64,000 bases of DNA from Alphaproteobacteria bacterium (GTDB lineage Bacteria; Pseudomonadota; Alphaproteobacteria; Rhizobiales; BM303). The notes beneath the pieces are model-generated. The model saw nothing but the letters and a program-made list of their open reading frames with translations. It searched no databases and was not told the origin of the DNA. The translations under genes and the position numbers were made by a program. Below are positions 10,100 through 19,342 of this stretch, piece by piece; position 1 is the first letter of the stretch, and the number at the start of each line of letters is the position of its first letter. Location of the stretch: assembly GCA_024275895.1 (NCBI GenBank), contig JAJRYE010000106.1:18815-82814 (forward strand), written 5' to 3'.

Positions 10100-11356
10100 T
10101 CAATGGATTTGCCGGATCAGCCTTGTATCGGGAAAGCAGGTTGGTTTCCTTCGCGCCCTGCTCTGCCATTTGCCGATGGCGGTGCGGGTTTTAAATCCTA
10201 CCAGCCCGTCGGCGCCGCCGACATCATAGCCTTTTGCTTCGAGACGTTTTTGCATCTTCTGCACATCGCGGCGCGAAAAACCGCTGAATTTGGCCCAGTT
10301 GCGGATGAAGGGCGTATTTCTTCCCATGCGGTCTGCCAGATGGCCGATGAAAAGAGCATAAAGGTCAGATTCATTATAGGTCTTGAGGGTATAAAAATTC
10401 TGCGTGGCGATAAAGGCCGGACCAAAACGCCCCGCCGGCATGAGCAAAAAGGCCTTGCGGTTTTTCTCCGCCGCCGGAAAACGCCGCCCCTTGACCCGTT
10501 TGACACCGCGCGCCATCCATTCCGAGACCTTCATGCCCTTGTCCGGTCCTTCCAGGGCGCAGGAAACACTGGCCGGAACATCCGCTTCAAACCCCCAGTC
10601 GCGCCCGCGCTGCCAGCCGTTTTTATTGAGATAATTGGCGATCGAGGCCAGGGTATCAGGCACGGAATTCCAGATATCGCGCTTGCCGTCGCCGTCAAAG
10701 TCAACTGCGAAAGCAAGAAATTTGCTGGGCAGGAATTGCGGCTGCCCGAGAGCTCCGGCCCATGAGCTTTTCATTCTGGCCAGGGGAAGGTGGTCATCTT
10801 GCAGGATTTTCAAACCGGCGAGCAATTCCTTCTCGAAATAGGCCTTGCGGCGTCCCATAAAAGCCTGCGTGGCTAAAATGCGGATGGCGTTATGAGGCAA
10901 CCGGGCGCGGCCAAACGCCGATTAGCGGCCCCAGATGGCCACCACTATTCGCGCCGGAACCCCGTAGCGCCGCTCAATGCGTTTCAGATCATCGCGCCAC
11001 CGGGCGAGCCGCTTGCGGCTCATGGCGACGAGCGTGTTGATATTTTTTTCATTGAAATAGCGCTCGGGCGATGAAAATTCGCTCTGGTCATATTTATGCG
11101 GCGCTCTGGCCGGGCTTCCCGGCGGGCGCAGATCGGGAAGCTTCCAGTTCAGGGTGAGGGCCCCCATCGCCCGGTTGAAAACGCGGCGCGATATGCCGTG
11201 TTTCCGCGCCTTTCGCCACAATTCGGTTTTGCTCCAGGACTGAAATTTGCTCTCAACTCCGCCCCGCCCCGACCCCGGCGCGGCAACAGCTGCGCGCGTG
11301 AGAAGCCCGTCTGCCGCAAAGAGGAACATCAGGCCCAAAAACATCAGCAACTTCAT
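10100..11356 (-). pseudogene. MltB-like lytic murein transglycosylase with C-terminal peptidoglycan-binding domain, interrupted by in-frame TAA (plus-strand 10922-10924)
   Basis: VPARIVVAIWGR-stop-SAFGRARLPHNAIRILATQAFMGRRKAYFEKELLAGLKIL is one contiguous frame; C-terminal DVQKMQKRLEAKGYDVGGADGLVGFKTRTAIGKWQ. Confidence 0.88.
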
Positions 11357-11540
11357 GATATCCAACCCATGTGAAAAGATAACCGTTCCAGACAGTGATA
11401 TGCAGTTTCGCATTGAATCGCCATAAAAGTTACCCCATATTAAGCATAACGCAGTCCCCGGGGCGCAAGCCTCTTGAAAGCGCCCCCTTGTTTCGGGTGG
11501 CCGCCGGGACATGAAAGTGGAGTTTAGGTGAGTAATATAC

Positions 11541-11816
11541 ATGACGCAGGATAATTCGGTTTTGATGAGATCTGCCGCGCATGCCATGAGCATTGGAGAC
11601 TTTGCGCGTCTGGGAAGTGAAAATCTGGCCTATATCACCGAGCTGCCCAAATCCGAGGCCCGCGAGTTTGCCATGACCATGGGGGTTGATATCGGCGATG
11701 CGCGGCTCTATGCGCTGCATTCGGGCGACGGGACGCGCATGGCGATAACGGATGATCGCGGCGAAGCGTTAATGAACGCACTCGAGTCAGGCTTCATCCC
11801 CGTTACACTTCATTAA
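11541..11816 (+). CDS. DUF1150-like small protein
   Basis: SIGDFARLGSENLAYITELP...YALHSGDGTRMAITDDREA-like pattern. Confidence 0.75.
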   Translation: MTQDNSVLMRSAAHAMSIGDFARLGSENLAYITELPKSEAREFAMTMGVDIGDARLYALHSGDGTRMAITDDRGEALMNALESGFIPVTLH

Positions 11817-12079
11817 AATATCCGCAACGCGCCTGTCTTGTGATTATCCCGGTTGATTCGTGGTGAATTCACCGCCGCGGGGAGTGGCCTCTCGCCCGCG
11901 ATGGCGCCGGGTAAAGCCGGTTTGCGGCCGTGGTTCATGCCTGTGCGGGAATGAAAAAGTGTGATACCCCCTGTATAAAAGCAGCTTGCGCAGTGCTGAA
12001 CATGGGCAATCCTTGCACAGCATGACCGGAGTGCCATAATCCGCTTCAATCAAAGCGCCTGATAAAGAGAGTTTGAAGG

Positions 12080-15000
12080 ATGAAGTCGTTTCAAAAAATA
12101 CTAATCGCCAATCGCGGTGAAATTGCCATTCGCATCATGCGGGCGGCCAATGAAATGGGCAAGCGCACCGCGGCGGTTTATGCCGAAGAAGACAAGCTGG
12201 GGCTGCATCGCTTCAAGGCGGATGAAGCTTATCTTATCGGCGAGGGGCTGGGGCCGGTTGCCGCCTATCTCAGTATTGACGAAATCCTCCGGGTGGCGCG
12301 GCAATGCGGCGCGGACGCCATTCACCCCGGCTATGGCCTGCTGTCGGAAAATCCTGCTTTCGCCGAGGCCTGCGAGGCAAACGGAATAACGTTTATCGGC
12401 CCCCCGGCGCAAACCATGCGCAAACTGGGTGACAAGGCCAGCGCCCGGCACATTGCCATCGAGGCGGGGGTCCCGGTTGTTCCGGCGACGGATATCCTGC
12501 CCGATGACATGGATGAAATCCGGCGCATGGCCGATGCGGTCGGCTATCCGTTCATGCTGAAGGCCAGCTGGGGCGGCGGCGGGCGGGGCATGCGCGCCAT
12601 CATTTCGCCGGAAGAACTGGAAGAAAAGGTTCTTGCCGGCCGCCGTGAGGCGGTGGCCGCCTTTGGCAATGGCGAGGGGTTTCTGGAAAAGCTGGTGCAA
12701 AACGCCCGTCATGTCGAGGTGCAAATCCTCGGCGACAAACAGGGCAATGTCTATCATCTGTGGGAACGTGATTGCTCGGTGCAGCGCCGCAACCAGAAGG
12801 TGTTGGAGCGCGCTCCTGCGCCTTATCTCAGTCAGGCGCAGCGCGAGGAGCTTTGTGAGCTCGGCCTGAAAATTTGCCGCCATGTTGGCTATGAATGCGC
12901 CGGTACGGTCGAGTTTTTGATGGATATCGACACCGGCGCCTTTTACTTCATCGAGGTCAATCCGCGTATTCAGGTGGAGCATACCGTCACCGAGGAGGTG
13001 ACCGGGATCGATATCGTCCGGGCGCAGATATTGCTGGCCCAGGGCGCCGGGATTGCCGAGGCGACCGGCAAGGCGTCCCAGAGCGATATTCATCTCAACG
13101 GCCATGCCCTGCAATGCCGCATCACCACGGAGGACCCGCAGAACAGTTTTATTCCCGATTACGGCCGCATCACCGCCTACCGGGCGGCGACGGGCATGGG
13201 GGTTCGCCTTGACGGCGGCACCTCGTATTCCGGCGCGGTGATCACGCGCTATTACGATTCGCTGCTTGAGAAGGTCACGGCATGGGCGCCAACGCCGGAA
13301 ATGGCCATCGCCCGCATGGACCGGGCCCTCAGGGAGTTTCGCATTCGCGGCGTTTCGACCAATATTGCCTTTGTCGAAAACCTGCTCAAACACCCGGTGT
13401 TTCTCGGCAATGAATACACAACAAAATTCATCGATACGACCCCTGAGCTGTTTTCCTTTTCAAAGCGCCGCGACCGGGCAACGCGCGTGCTGACCTATAT
13501 TGCCGATATTACCGTCAACGGCCATCCCGAAACCATGGGGCAGGACCGGCCGCCAGGTCCGCCGCGCCCGGCAAAAGCGCCGCAATTCAGGGCGCAAACC
13601 CCGGCCGCGGGCACCCGTCAATTGCTGGAAGAGAAAGGTCCTCAGGCTGTCGCGGACTGGATGCTGGCCCAGAAGAAGCTTTTGATAACCGACACCACAA
13701 TGCGCGACGCGCATCAATCCTTGCTGGCAACCCGCATGCGTTCGTTTGACATGCTGAATGTGGCGGCAAGCTATGCCCATAATCTGCCGGGGCTGTTCTC
13801 GATGGAATGCTGGGGCGGGGCAACCTTTGATGTCTCCTACCGGTTTTTGCAGGAATGCCCCTGGCAGCGTCTGCGTGATTTGCACGAACGGATGCCCAAT
13901 TTGATGACCCAGATGCTGCTGCGCGCCAGCAACGGGGTCGGCTACTCGAACTATCCCGATAATGTCGTAGTCAAATTTGTCCAGCAGGCGGCGGCAAGCG
14001 GCGTTGATGTCTTCCGCATTTTTGATTCGCTGAACTGGGTGGAGAATATGCGTCTCGCCATGGATGCGGTTCTTGAAAGCGGCAAGCTGTGCGAGGCGGC
14101 AATTTGTTATACCGGTGATATTCTTGACCCGGACCGGGCCAAATATGACCTGAAATATTATGTCACCATGGCGCGCGAATTGCGCAATGCGGGGGCGCAT
14201 GTGCTTGGCCTCAAGGACATGGCCGGTCTGCTCAGACCGGCGGCGGCCCGGGTGCTGATCAGGGCCCTGAAGCAGGAGGTCGGGTTGCCGGTTCACTTTC
14301 ATACCCATGATACATCCGGCATCGCGGCGGCAACCATACTGGCGGCGGCCGAGGCCGGTGTCGACGCGGCAGATGTGGCCATGGACGCCTTTTCGGGCGG
14401 AACCTCGCAGCCCTGCCTCGGCTCGGTGGTCGAGGCCCTGCGCGGCTCTGAACGCGACACCGGGCTTGAGATCGCGGCGATACGTGAAATATCCGATTAC
14501 TGGGAGGCGGTGCGCGCCGGATACAGCGCCTTTGAAAGCGGTCTTGCCGCCCCGGCCTCGGAGGTTTACCTGCATGAAATGCCAGGCGGCCAGTTTACCA
14601 ATCTGAAAGCCCAGGCCCGCAGCATGGGGCTGGAGGAGCGCTGGCATGAAGTGGCGCGCGCCTATGCCGATGTCAACCAGATTTTCGGTGATATCGTCAA
14701 GGTCACGCCCTCTTCGAAAGTTGTCGGCGATATGGCGCTGATGATGGTCTCGCAGGGGCTGAGCCGGGCGCAGGTGGAAGACCCGGATTTTGATATGGCT
14801 TTCCCGGACAGTGTCATCGATATGATGCGCGGCAAGCTGGGCCAGCCGCCGGGCGGTTTCCCGGCCGGCATCGTCAACAAGGTCCTTAAAGGTGAAAAAC
14901 CGCAAACCGGCAGGCCTGGCCAGTCCATGCCGCCGGCGGATATCGGAGCGATCGGGAAAACCCTGGCGCAAAAGCTGGACGTGACGGAGCTTGATGACGA

Positions 15001-15535
15001 GGATTTGTGCGGCTATCTGATGTATCCGAAAGTTTTCCTCGAATATATGGAGCGACACAAACAATTTGGCCCCGTACGGACCCTGCCGACCCATACCTTT
15101 TTCTATGGCATGAATACCGGCGAGGAGATCAGCGTTACAATCGATCCGGGAAAGACGCTGGAAATCCGCTTGCAGGCCATTGGTGAAACCAACGAGGAAG
15201 GCGATATCAAGGTTTTCTTCGAGTTGAACGGCCAGCCGCGCGTCATCCGTATCCCGGACAGAAAGCTCGCCTCGACACTGGTGAAGCGGCCAAAAGCAGA
15301 GCCGGGCAACCTCAATCACATCGGCGCGCCGATGCCCGGCGCCATAGCGGAGGTTGCGGTCAGCGCCGGGGCAAAAGTCAAGGCGGGGGCTTTATTGCTG
15401 ACAATAGAGGCCATGAAGATGGAGACCGGTATCCATGCCGACAAAGATGCTGTTATAAAAGCGGTACATGTTTCGCCCGGCTCCCAGGTCGACGCCAAGG
15501 ACTTGCTGATCGAGCTTGCGGCTTCAGATGACTAG
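12080..15535 (+). CDS. pyc: Pyruvate carboxylase
   Basis: Biotin carboxylase, carboxyltransferase (TTMRDAHQSLLATRMR) and biotinyl (EAMKMET) domains in one 1151-aa ORF. Confidence 0.98.
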   Translation: MKSFQKILIANRGEIAIRIMRAANEMGKRTAAVYAEEDKLGLHRFKADEAYLIGEGLGPVAAYLSIDEILRVARQCGADAIHPGYGLLSENPAFAEACEANGITFIGPPAQTMRKLGDKASARHIAIEAGVPVVPATDILPDDMDEIRRMADAVGYPFMLKASWGGGGRGMRAIISPEELEEKVLAGRREAVAAFGNGEGFLEKLVQNARHVEVQILGDKQGNVYHLWERDCSVQRRNQKVLERAPAPYLSQAQREELCELGLKICRHVGYECAGTVEFLMDIDTGAFYFIEVNPRIQVEHTVTEEVTGIDIVRAQILLAQGAGIAEATGKASQSDIHLNGHALQCRITTEDPQNSFIPDYGRITAYRAATGMGVRLDGGTSYSGAVITRYYDSLLEKVTAWAPTPEMAIARMDRALREFRIRGVSTNIAFVENLLKHPVFLGNEYTTKFIDTTPELFSFSKRRDRATRVLTYIADITVNGHPETMGQDRPPGPPRPAKAPQFRAQTPAAGTRQLLEEKGPQAVADWMLAQKKLLITDTTMRDAHQSLLATRMRSFDMLNVAASYAHNLPGLFSMECWGGATFDVSYRFLQECPWQRLRDLHERMPNLMTQMLLRASNGVGYSNYPDNVVVKFVQQAAASGVDVFRIFDSLNWVENMRLAMDAVLESGKLCEAAICYTGDILDPDRAKYDLKYYVTMARELRNAGAHVLGLKDMAGLLRPAAARVLIRALKQEVGLPVHFHTHDTSGIAAATILAAAEAGVDAADVAMDAFSGGTSQPCLGSVVEALRGSERDTGLEIAAIREISDYWEAVRAGYSAFESGLAAPASEVYLHEMPGGQFTNLKAQARSMGLEERWHEVARAYADVNQIFGDIVKVTPSSKVVGDMALMMVSQGLSRAQVEDPDFDMAFPDSVIDMMRGKLGQPPGGFPAGIVNKVLKGEKPQTGRPGQSMPPADIGAIGKTLAQKLDVTELDDEDLCGYLMYPKVFLEYMERHKQFGPVRTLPTHTFFYGMNTGEEISVTIDPGKTLEIRLQAIGETNEEGDIKVFFELNGQPRVIRIPDRKLASTLVKRPKAEPGNLNHIGAPMPGAIAEVAVSAGAKVKAGALLLTIEAMKMETGIHADKDAVIKAVHVSPGSQVDAKDLLIELAASDD

Positions 15536-15546
15536 AGTACTTCCGG

Positions 15547-15609
15547 AAAAGCGGGAACCGGTTTTCCGACAAGAAGTGCGGCAATAACAAAGAGTTAGAT
15601 CCAGGTTTT
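15547..15609 (+). repeat. Extragenic repeat copy A, left part (split by IS insertion; right part about 16333-16351)
   Basis: aaaagcgggaaccggttttccgacaagaagtgcggcaataacaaagagttagatcc; near-identical to 63680-63757. Confidence 0.85.
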
Positions 15610-16323
15610 GGTTTTGTTGCATGGAATGCCCAAATTTTCAGGATTCCATGATTTTGCGAAGTGTGATTCATCCTGTGGATGGACAAGCACACTCGGAAAC
15701 GATCTGAACCGCCAAAGGCGGCCTGGCGTGTTACCAACTGGCGTGAGTACAATGCAGCTTTTATCAAGCGTGGCTCGCTGACGCTCTGGATTGATGAGGC
15801 CACCAATGAAATCCTCGCCCATGAACCGACAATGAATGATGTTCATGACGGACCGGTTCTACCCCGGCTGCCTGAGCGGATTGACGATCCTATCGATCAG
15901 ACCTCCGCCGACAAGGCCTGTGACAGCTTCTCATGCCATCGCGCTATCCATGATCGAGGCACCAGACCGGTGATCCCGCCACGAAAAGGTGCCTGTATTC
16001 ACCCACCACCCAACGTAAAAGCCCCACCGCCCACGCGCGGCCCGATCGTAAAGCGCATCCACCAGATCGGGCGCAAGCAATGGAAGAAAGAGAGCAATTA
16101 CCACAGACGCTCCCTGGCCAAGACCGCCATGTTCCGGTTCAAGACCATCACCGGACCAAAAATGCGCAGCCGAAAATTTGAAACCCAGAAAACCGAAGCA
16201 GCTATCGGCGTCGCTATCCTCAACCGGTTTACAGCAGTTGGTATGCCCGAAACCGTAAGAATCGACTGAAACAGGCCAGTCAAAGACCCTCAATACCCCG
16301 AATGAATTCCATGCAACAAAGCC
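15610..16323. mobile_element. Internally deleted IS5-family (IS903-like) element, about 714 bp, with 9-bp TSD CCAGGTTTT (15601-15609 / 16324-16332)
   Basis: Terminal repeats GGTTTTGTTGCATGGAAT (left) and GGCTTTGTTGCATGGAAT (right, reverse complement); perfect 9-bp flanking duplication. Confidence 0.88.
15679..16269 (+). pseudogene. IS5-family transposase with in-frame internal deletion (196 aa)
   Basis: N-terminal WRVTNWREYNAAFIKRGSLTLWIDEA joins directly to the central/C-terminal part TNEILAHEPTMNDVHDGPVLPRL...VIPPRKGA. Confidence 0.85.
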
Positions 16324-16424
16324 CCAGGTTTTGATTCAATCAAAACTGGATCTAAGATCAGGCCGGGTGATAACGGGGGCATGGTGATCCCAGGCAATAT
16401 TTGATCGTTCCGCCCGTCCGGGAT

Positions 16425-18011
16425 TCATTCCGTGCCGTTATCCTTTTCTGGCTTTATTGCGCCATCCGTGCCAAGTCCGAGATCGTTCAGCAAGGCATCG
16501 ACGATCGGTGCTTGGGCGCGGTAACGCAAGGCGCCGTCGAACATGTTGCCCTGATCCGCCCTGACCTCGCCGGCTGCACGGCCCAGCCCTCCGGTCTGCA
16601 CGATCTTGATGCTGTCGATGCTTTTCAGCGGCTCGGCGCTTTCGCGGATAATCTGCGGCAGATGATCAATCAGATATTTGCGCACTTCGGCCGAGACATG
16701 ATCGGCAGAGAGCAGATTGCGGGCGTCGTTAAGGGCGCGCTCGCCTTCAGCATCGGTCTTGTAGCGGATTTCATCCGCCCTGGCCTTGATATTATCGGCC
16801 TCCGCTTTATCCGTTGCGGCGATTTTTTCTGCTGCGGCGAGCAATTTAAGCGCTACCGCCTCGCGCTCGGCCTCGCGGGCGGCATCAAGGATCGCCACCG
16901 CCTTGCGCCGTTCCGCCGCCTCAATTTCGCGCGCGGTGAGAACATGCTCCTCAGCCGCGACCAGAACCGCCCGGCTCTTTTCGGCCTCGGATTTCAGTTT
17001 CATCTGGGCGAGCGAGCCTTTGGCTATTTCCTGATCGCTGAGTTGTTCGGCCAGTGTCAGGGCCTTGTCTTTCTCGATTTCACGCTCGCGCAGCGCCCGC
17101 TCGCGATCAAGCCGCTCCTCATCCACTTCACGGTCGGAAAGAATTCTGGCAATCTGAACCTTCTTTTGCTTCTCGATATCGGCTTCATCGGCGGCCTGAG
17201 ACTGGGCCGCGCGCTGGCGGGCGATTTCGGCGGTTTGCTCCGCCTTGCGGCTTTCAATCTCAAGTTCCTGTTCAAGGCGGGCAAATTGCCCTTCGCGTTC
17301 CAGCGAGAGATTCAGTTTTTCGGTTTCAAGGTTTTTGTTCCTGATCTGAATCTGCGTGTCCTGCTCGATATCATTGCGCTTTTTCTTGCGCTGTTCGATG
17401 GTTTGTGTAAGGCGGGTCAAGCCTTCGGCGTCAAAGGCATTGGAGGGGTCGAAAAATTCCATGCGGGTCTGGTCAAGCGCGGTCACCGATACCGATTCCA
17501 GAGCCAGCCCGTTGCGCGAGAGATCCTCGCCCAGCGAATCGCGGATTTTCGCAGCATAGGTTTTGCGTTTTTCATGCAACTCCTCCATCGTCATTTCGGC
17601 GGCGACAGAACGAATGGCGTCAACGAATTTGCCCTCGGTTATGTCGCGAACCTTTTCCGGGCGAAGGGTCCGGGAGCCAAGCGTCGCCGCGGCGGTGGAG
17701 ACAGCCTCCTTGACATTGGGAACATGAACATAAAATTCGGCAACCACGTCAACCCGCATCCTGTCCTTGCTGATAACCGCCTGTTCATCCGCCAGACTGA
17801 CCCCCAGCCGCATGGTGTTGAGATTGACCTCGATCATCTCCTGCAATAACGGGATGACGATGGCGCCGCCGCCCAGAACCACTTTTTCACCGCCCAGACC
17901 GGTGCGGACAAAAGCAGTTTCCTTCGAGGCCCGGCGATAAAACCGGAAAAACAGAACAACGATGACAAGAATTGCAATTGCCAGCACCGCGAGGATTGTT
18001 GCGCCAGTCAT
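16425..18011 (-). CDS. Flotillin/SPFH-domain membrane protein
   Basis: N-terminal TM helix, FVRTGLGGEKVVLGGGAIVIPLLQEMIEVNLNTMRLGV, long Ala/Glu-rich coiled coil. Confidence 0.9.
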   Translation of the reverse strand: MTGATILAVLAIAILVIVVLFFRFYRRASKETAFVRTGLGGEKVVLGGGAIVIPLLQEMIEVNLNTMRLGVSLADEQAVISKDRMRVDVVAEFYVHVPNVKEAVSTAAATLGSRTLRPEKVRDITEGKFVDAIRSVAAEMTMEELHEKRKTYAAKIRDSLGEDLSRNGLALESVSVTALDQTRMEFFDPSNAFDAEGLTRLTQTIEQRKKKRNDIEQDTQIQIRNKNLETEKLNLSLEREGQFARLEQELEIESRKAEQTAEIARQRAAQSQAADEADIEKQKKVQIARILSDREVDEERLDRERALREREIEKDKALTLAEQLSDQEIAKGSLAQMKLKSEAEKSRAVLVAAEEHVLTAREIEAAERRKAVAILDAAREAEREAVALKLLAAAEKIAATDKAEADNIKARADEIRYKTDAEGERALNDARNLLSADHVSAEVRKYLIDHLPQIIRESAEPLKSIDSIKIVQTGGLGRAAGEVRADQGNMFDGALRYRAQAPIVDALLNDLGLGTDGAIKPEKDNGTE

Positions 18012-18454
18012 GATGTTTCTCCCGCAAATTGTTCTTTCAGGGCGTCAAACCCGGCCTGAAAGACGTTCTGGCTGATCAGGCCGGCCATCCCGGTTTCATT
18101 TCCGGGCGTTGTGTCAAACTCCGCCTTCCACTCGGCAAAGGTCCGGTTGCCATCGGTTACCGGTGTCAGTTTCAACTCCGCCACATAGTTGGTCAGATCA
18201 AGCCCCGCCTCAAGGATTGCATAGGAAAAGTGGAAATCAAAATCAGAGAGCATGAGCAGTTGCTCGCGGATATGGGTGCCGTCCTGCAGATAGAAACTGC
18301 GGATGCAACCCACCGCATCGCTTGGCCGCCCGCCCTCTATCATCGAGCGCGCGATTGCCGGGTGCCAGGCGGGCATGGCGTTAAAATCACGTATGAGGCT
18401 CCAGACCTTGTCGGTCGGTGCATCAATAACGGAACTGACAAATATTTTCACCAT
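18008..18454 (-). CDS. SRPBCC (START/polyketide-cyclase-like) family protein
   Basis: VKIFVSSVIDAPTDKVWSLIRDFNAMPAWHPAIARS...; 4-bp overlap with the flotillin start. Confidence 0.85.
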   Translation of the reverse strand: MVKIFVSSVIDAPTDKVWSLIRDFNAMPAWHPAIARSMIEGGRPSDAVGCIRSFYLQDGTHIREQLLMLSDFDFHFSYAILEAGLDLTNYVAELKLTPVTDGNRTFAEWKAEFDTTPGNETGMAGLISQNVFQAGFDALKEQFAGETS

Positions 18455-18472
18455 ATCATCTTCCCTCACATT

Positions 18473-19306
18473 TTACGCGCGGCCAATGGCCTTGAATGTT
18501 TTGGTCTGTTTGGTGAGCGCATGTTCCGTCGGCAGCCGCTCCATGCTTGAAGCGCCGTAAAAGCCATTGCATCTGGGGCAGTTGGCGAGGATATATTCGG
18601 CATCTTCAGGCGAGGAAATCGGCCCGCCATGACAAAGGACAATGACATTATCACGCACGCCGAGCGCCGCATCGGCCCATTCATTAATCAGGGCAACACA
18701 ATCCTTCAGACCAAGAGCCGTATCGGCGCCGATATTGCCGCCGGTGGTCAGCCCCATATGCGGCACGATGATATCCGCCCCCGCCCGGGTCATGGCAATG
18801 GCGTCCCCGGCGCCAAAGACATAAGGCGTCGTCAGCATGTCCAGCTCATGAGCCCTGGCGATCATATCGACCTCAAGCGCGTATCCCATGCCTGTTTCTT
18901 CAAGATTGGCGCGGAAATTACCATCAATAAGACCAACAGTCGGAAAGTTCTGAACCCCGCTAAAGCCGAGATCACCGAGATGTTTTAAAAAATAATCGAG
19001 ATTTAAAAACGGGTCCGTTGCATTCACCCCGGCCAGCACGGGGGTGTGCTCAACAACGGGAAGAACTTCCGAAGCCATCTCCAGAACAATCTCATTGGCG
19101 TTACCATAGGCAAGAAGCCCGGCCAGCGAGCCGCGCCCGGCCATCCGGTAGCGTCCTGAATTGTAGATCACGATAAGGTCGATGCCGCCCGCCTCTTCGC
19201 ATTTTGCCGACAACCCGGTGCCCGCGCCGCCGCCGATAATGGGCTGGTTATCGGCGATCATCCCGCGGAACCGGGCAAGCAATTCCTGTCGCTTAATTCT
19301 GGCCAT
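18473..19306 (-). CDS. Phosphoenolpyruvate hydrolase-like TIM-barrel protein (TIM-br_sig_trns family)
   Basis: [52 protein letters not shown]...[16 protein letters not shown]-like ggaggaat before ATG at 19306. Confidence 0.9.
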   Translation of the reverse strand: MARIKRQELLARFRGMIADNQPIIGGGAGTGLSAKCEEAGGIDLIVIYNSGRYRMAGRGSLAGLLAYGNANEIVLEMASEVLPVVEHTPVLAGVNATDPFLNLDYFLKHLGDLGFSGVQNFPTVGLIDGNFRANLEETGMGYALEVDMIARAHELDMLTTPYVFGAGDAIAMTRAGADIIVPHMGLTTGGNIGADTALGLKDCVALINEWADAALGVRDNVIVLCHGGPISSPEDAEYILANCPRCNGFYGASSMERLPTEHALTKQTKTFKAIGRA

Positions 19307-19342
19307 CTGGATTCCTCCGTCTATCTGCATCCTGTATTATCG

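Noticed and set aside
13460-15319. 619-aa minus-strand ORF antisense to pyc
   Set aside because: Shadow of the pyc carboxyltransferase region; no family features.
16401-17849. 482-aa plus-strand ORF antisense to the flotillin gene
   Set aside because: The minus-strand SPFH protein is convincing; the plus-strand product has no domain pattern.
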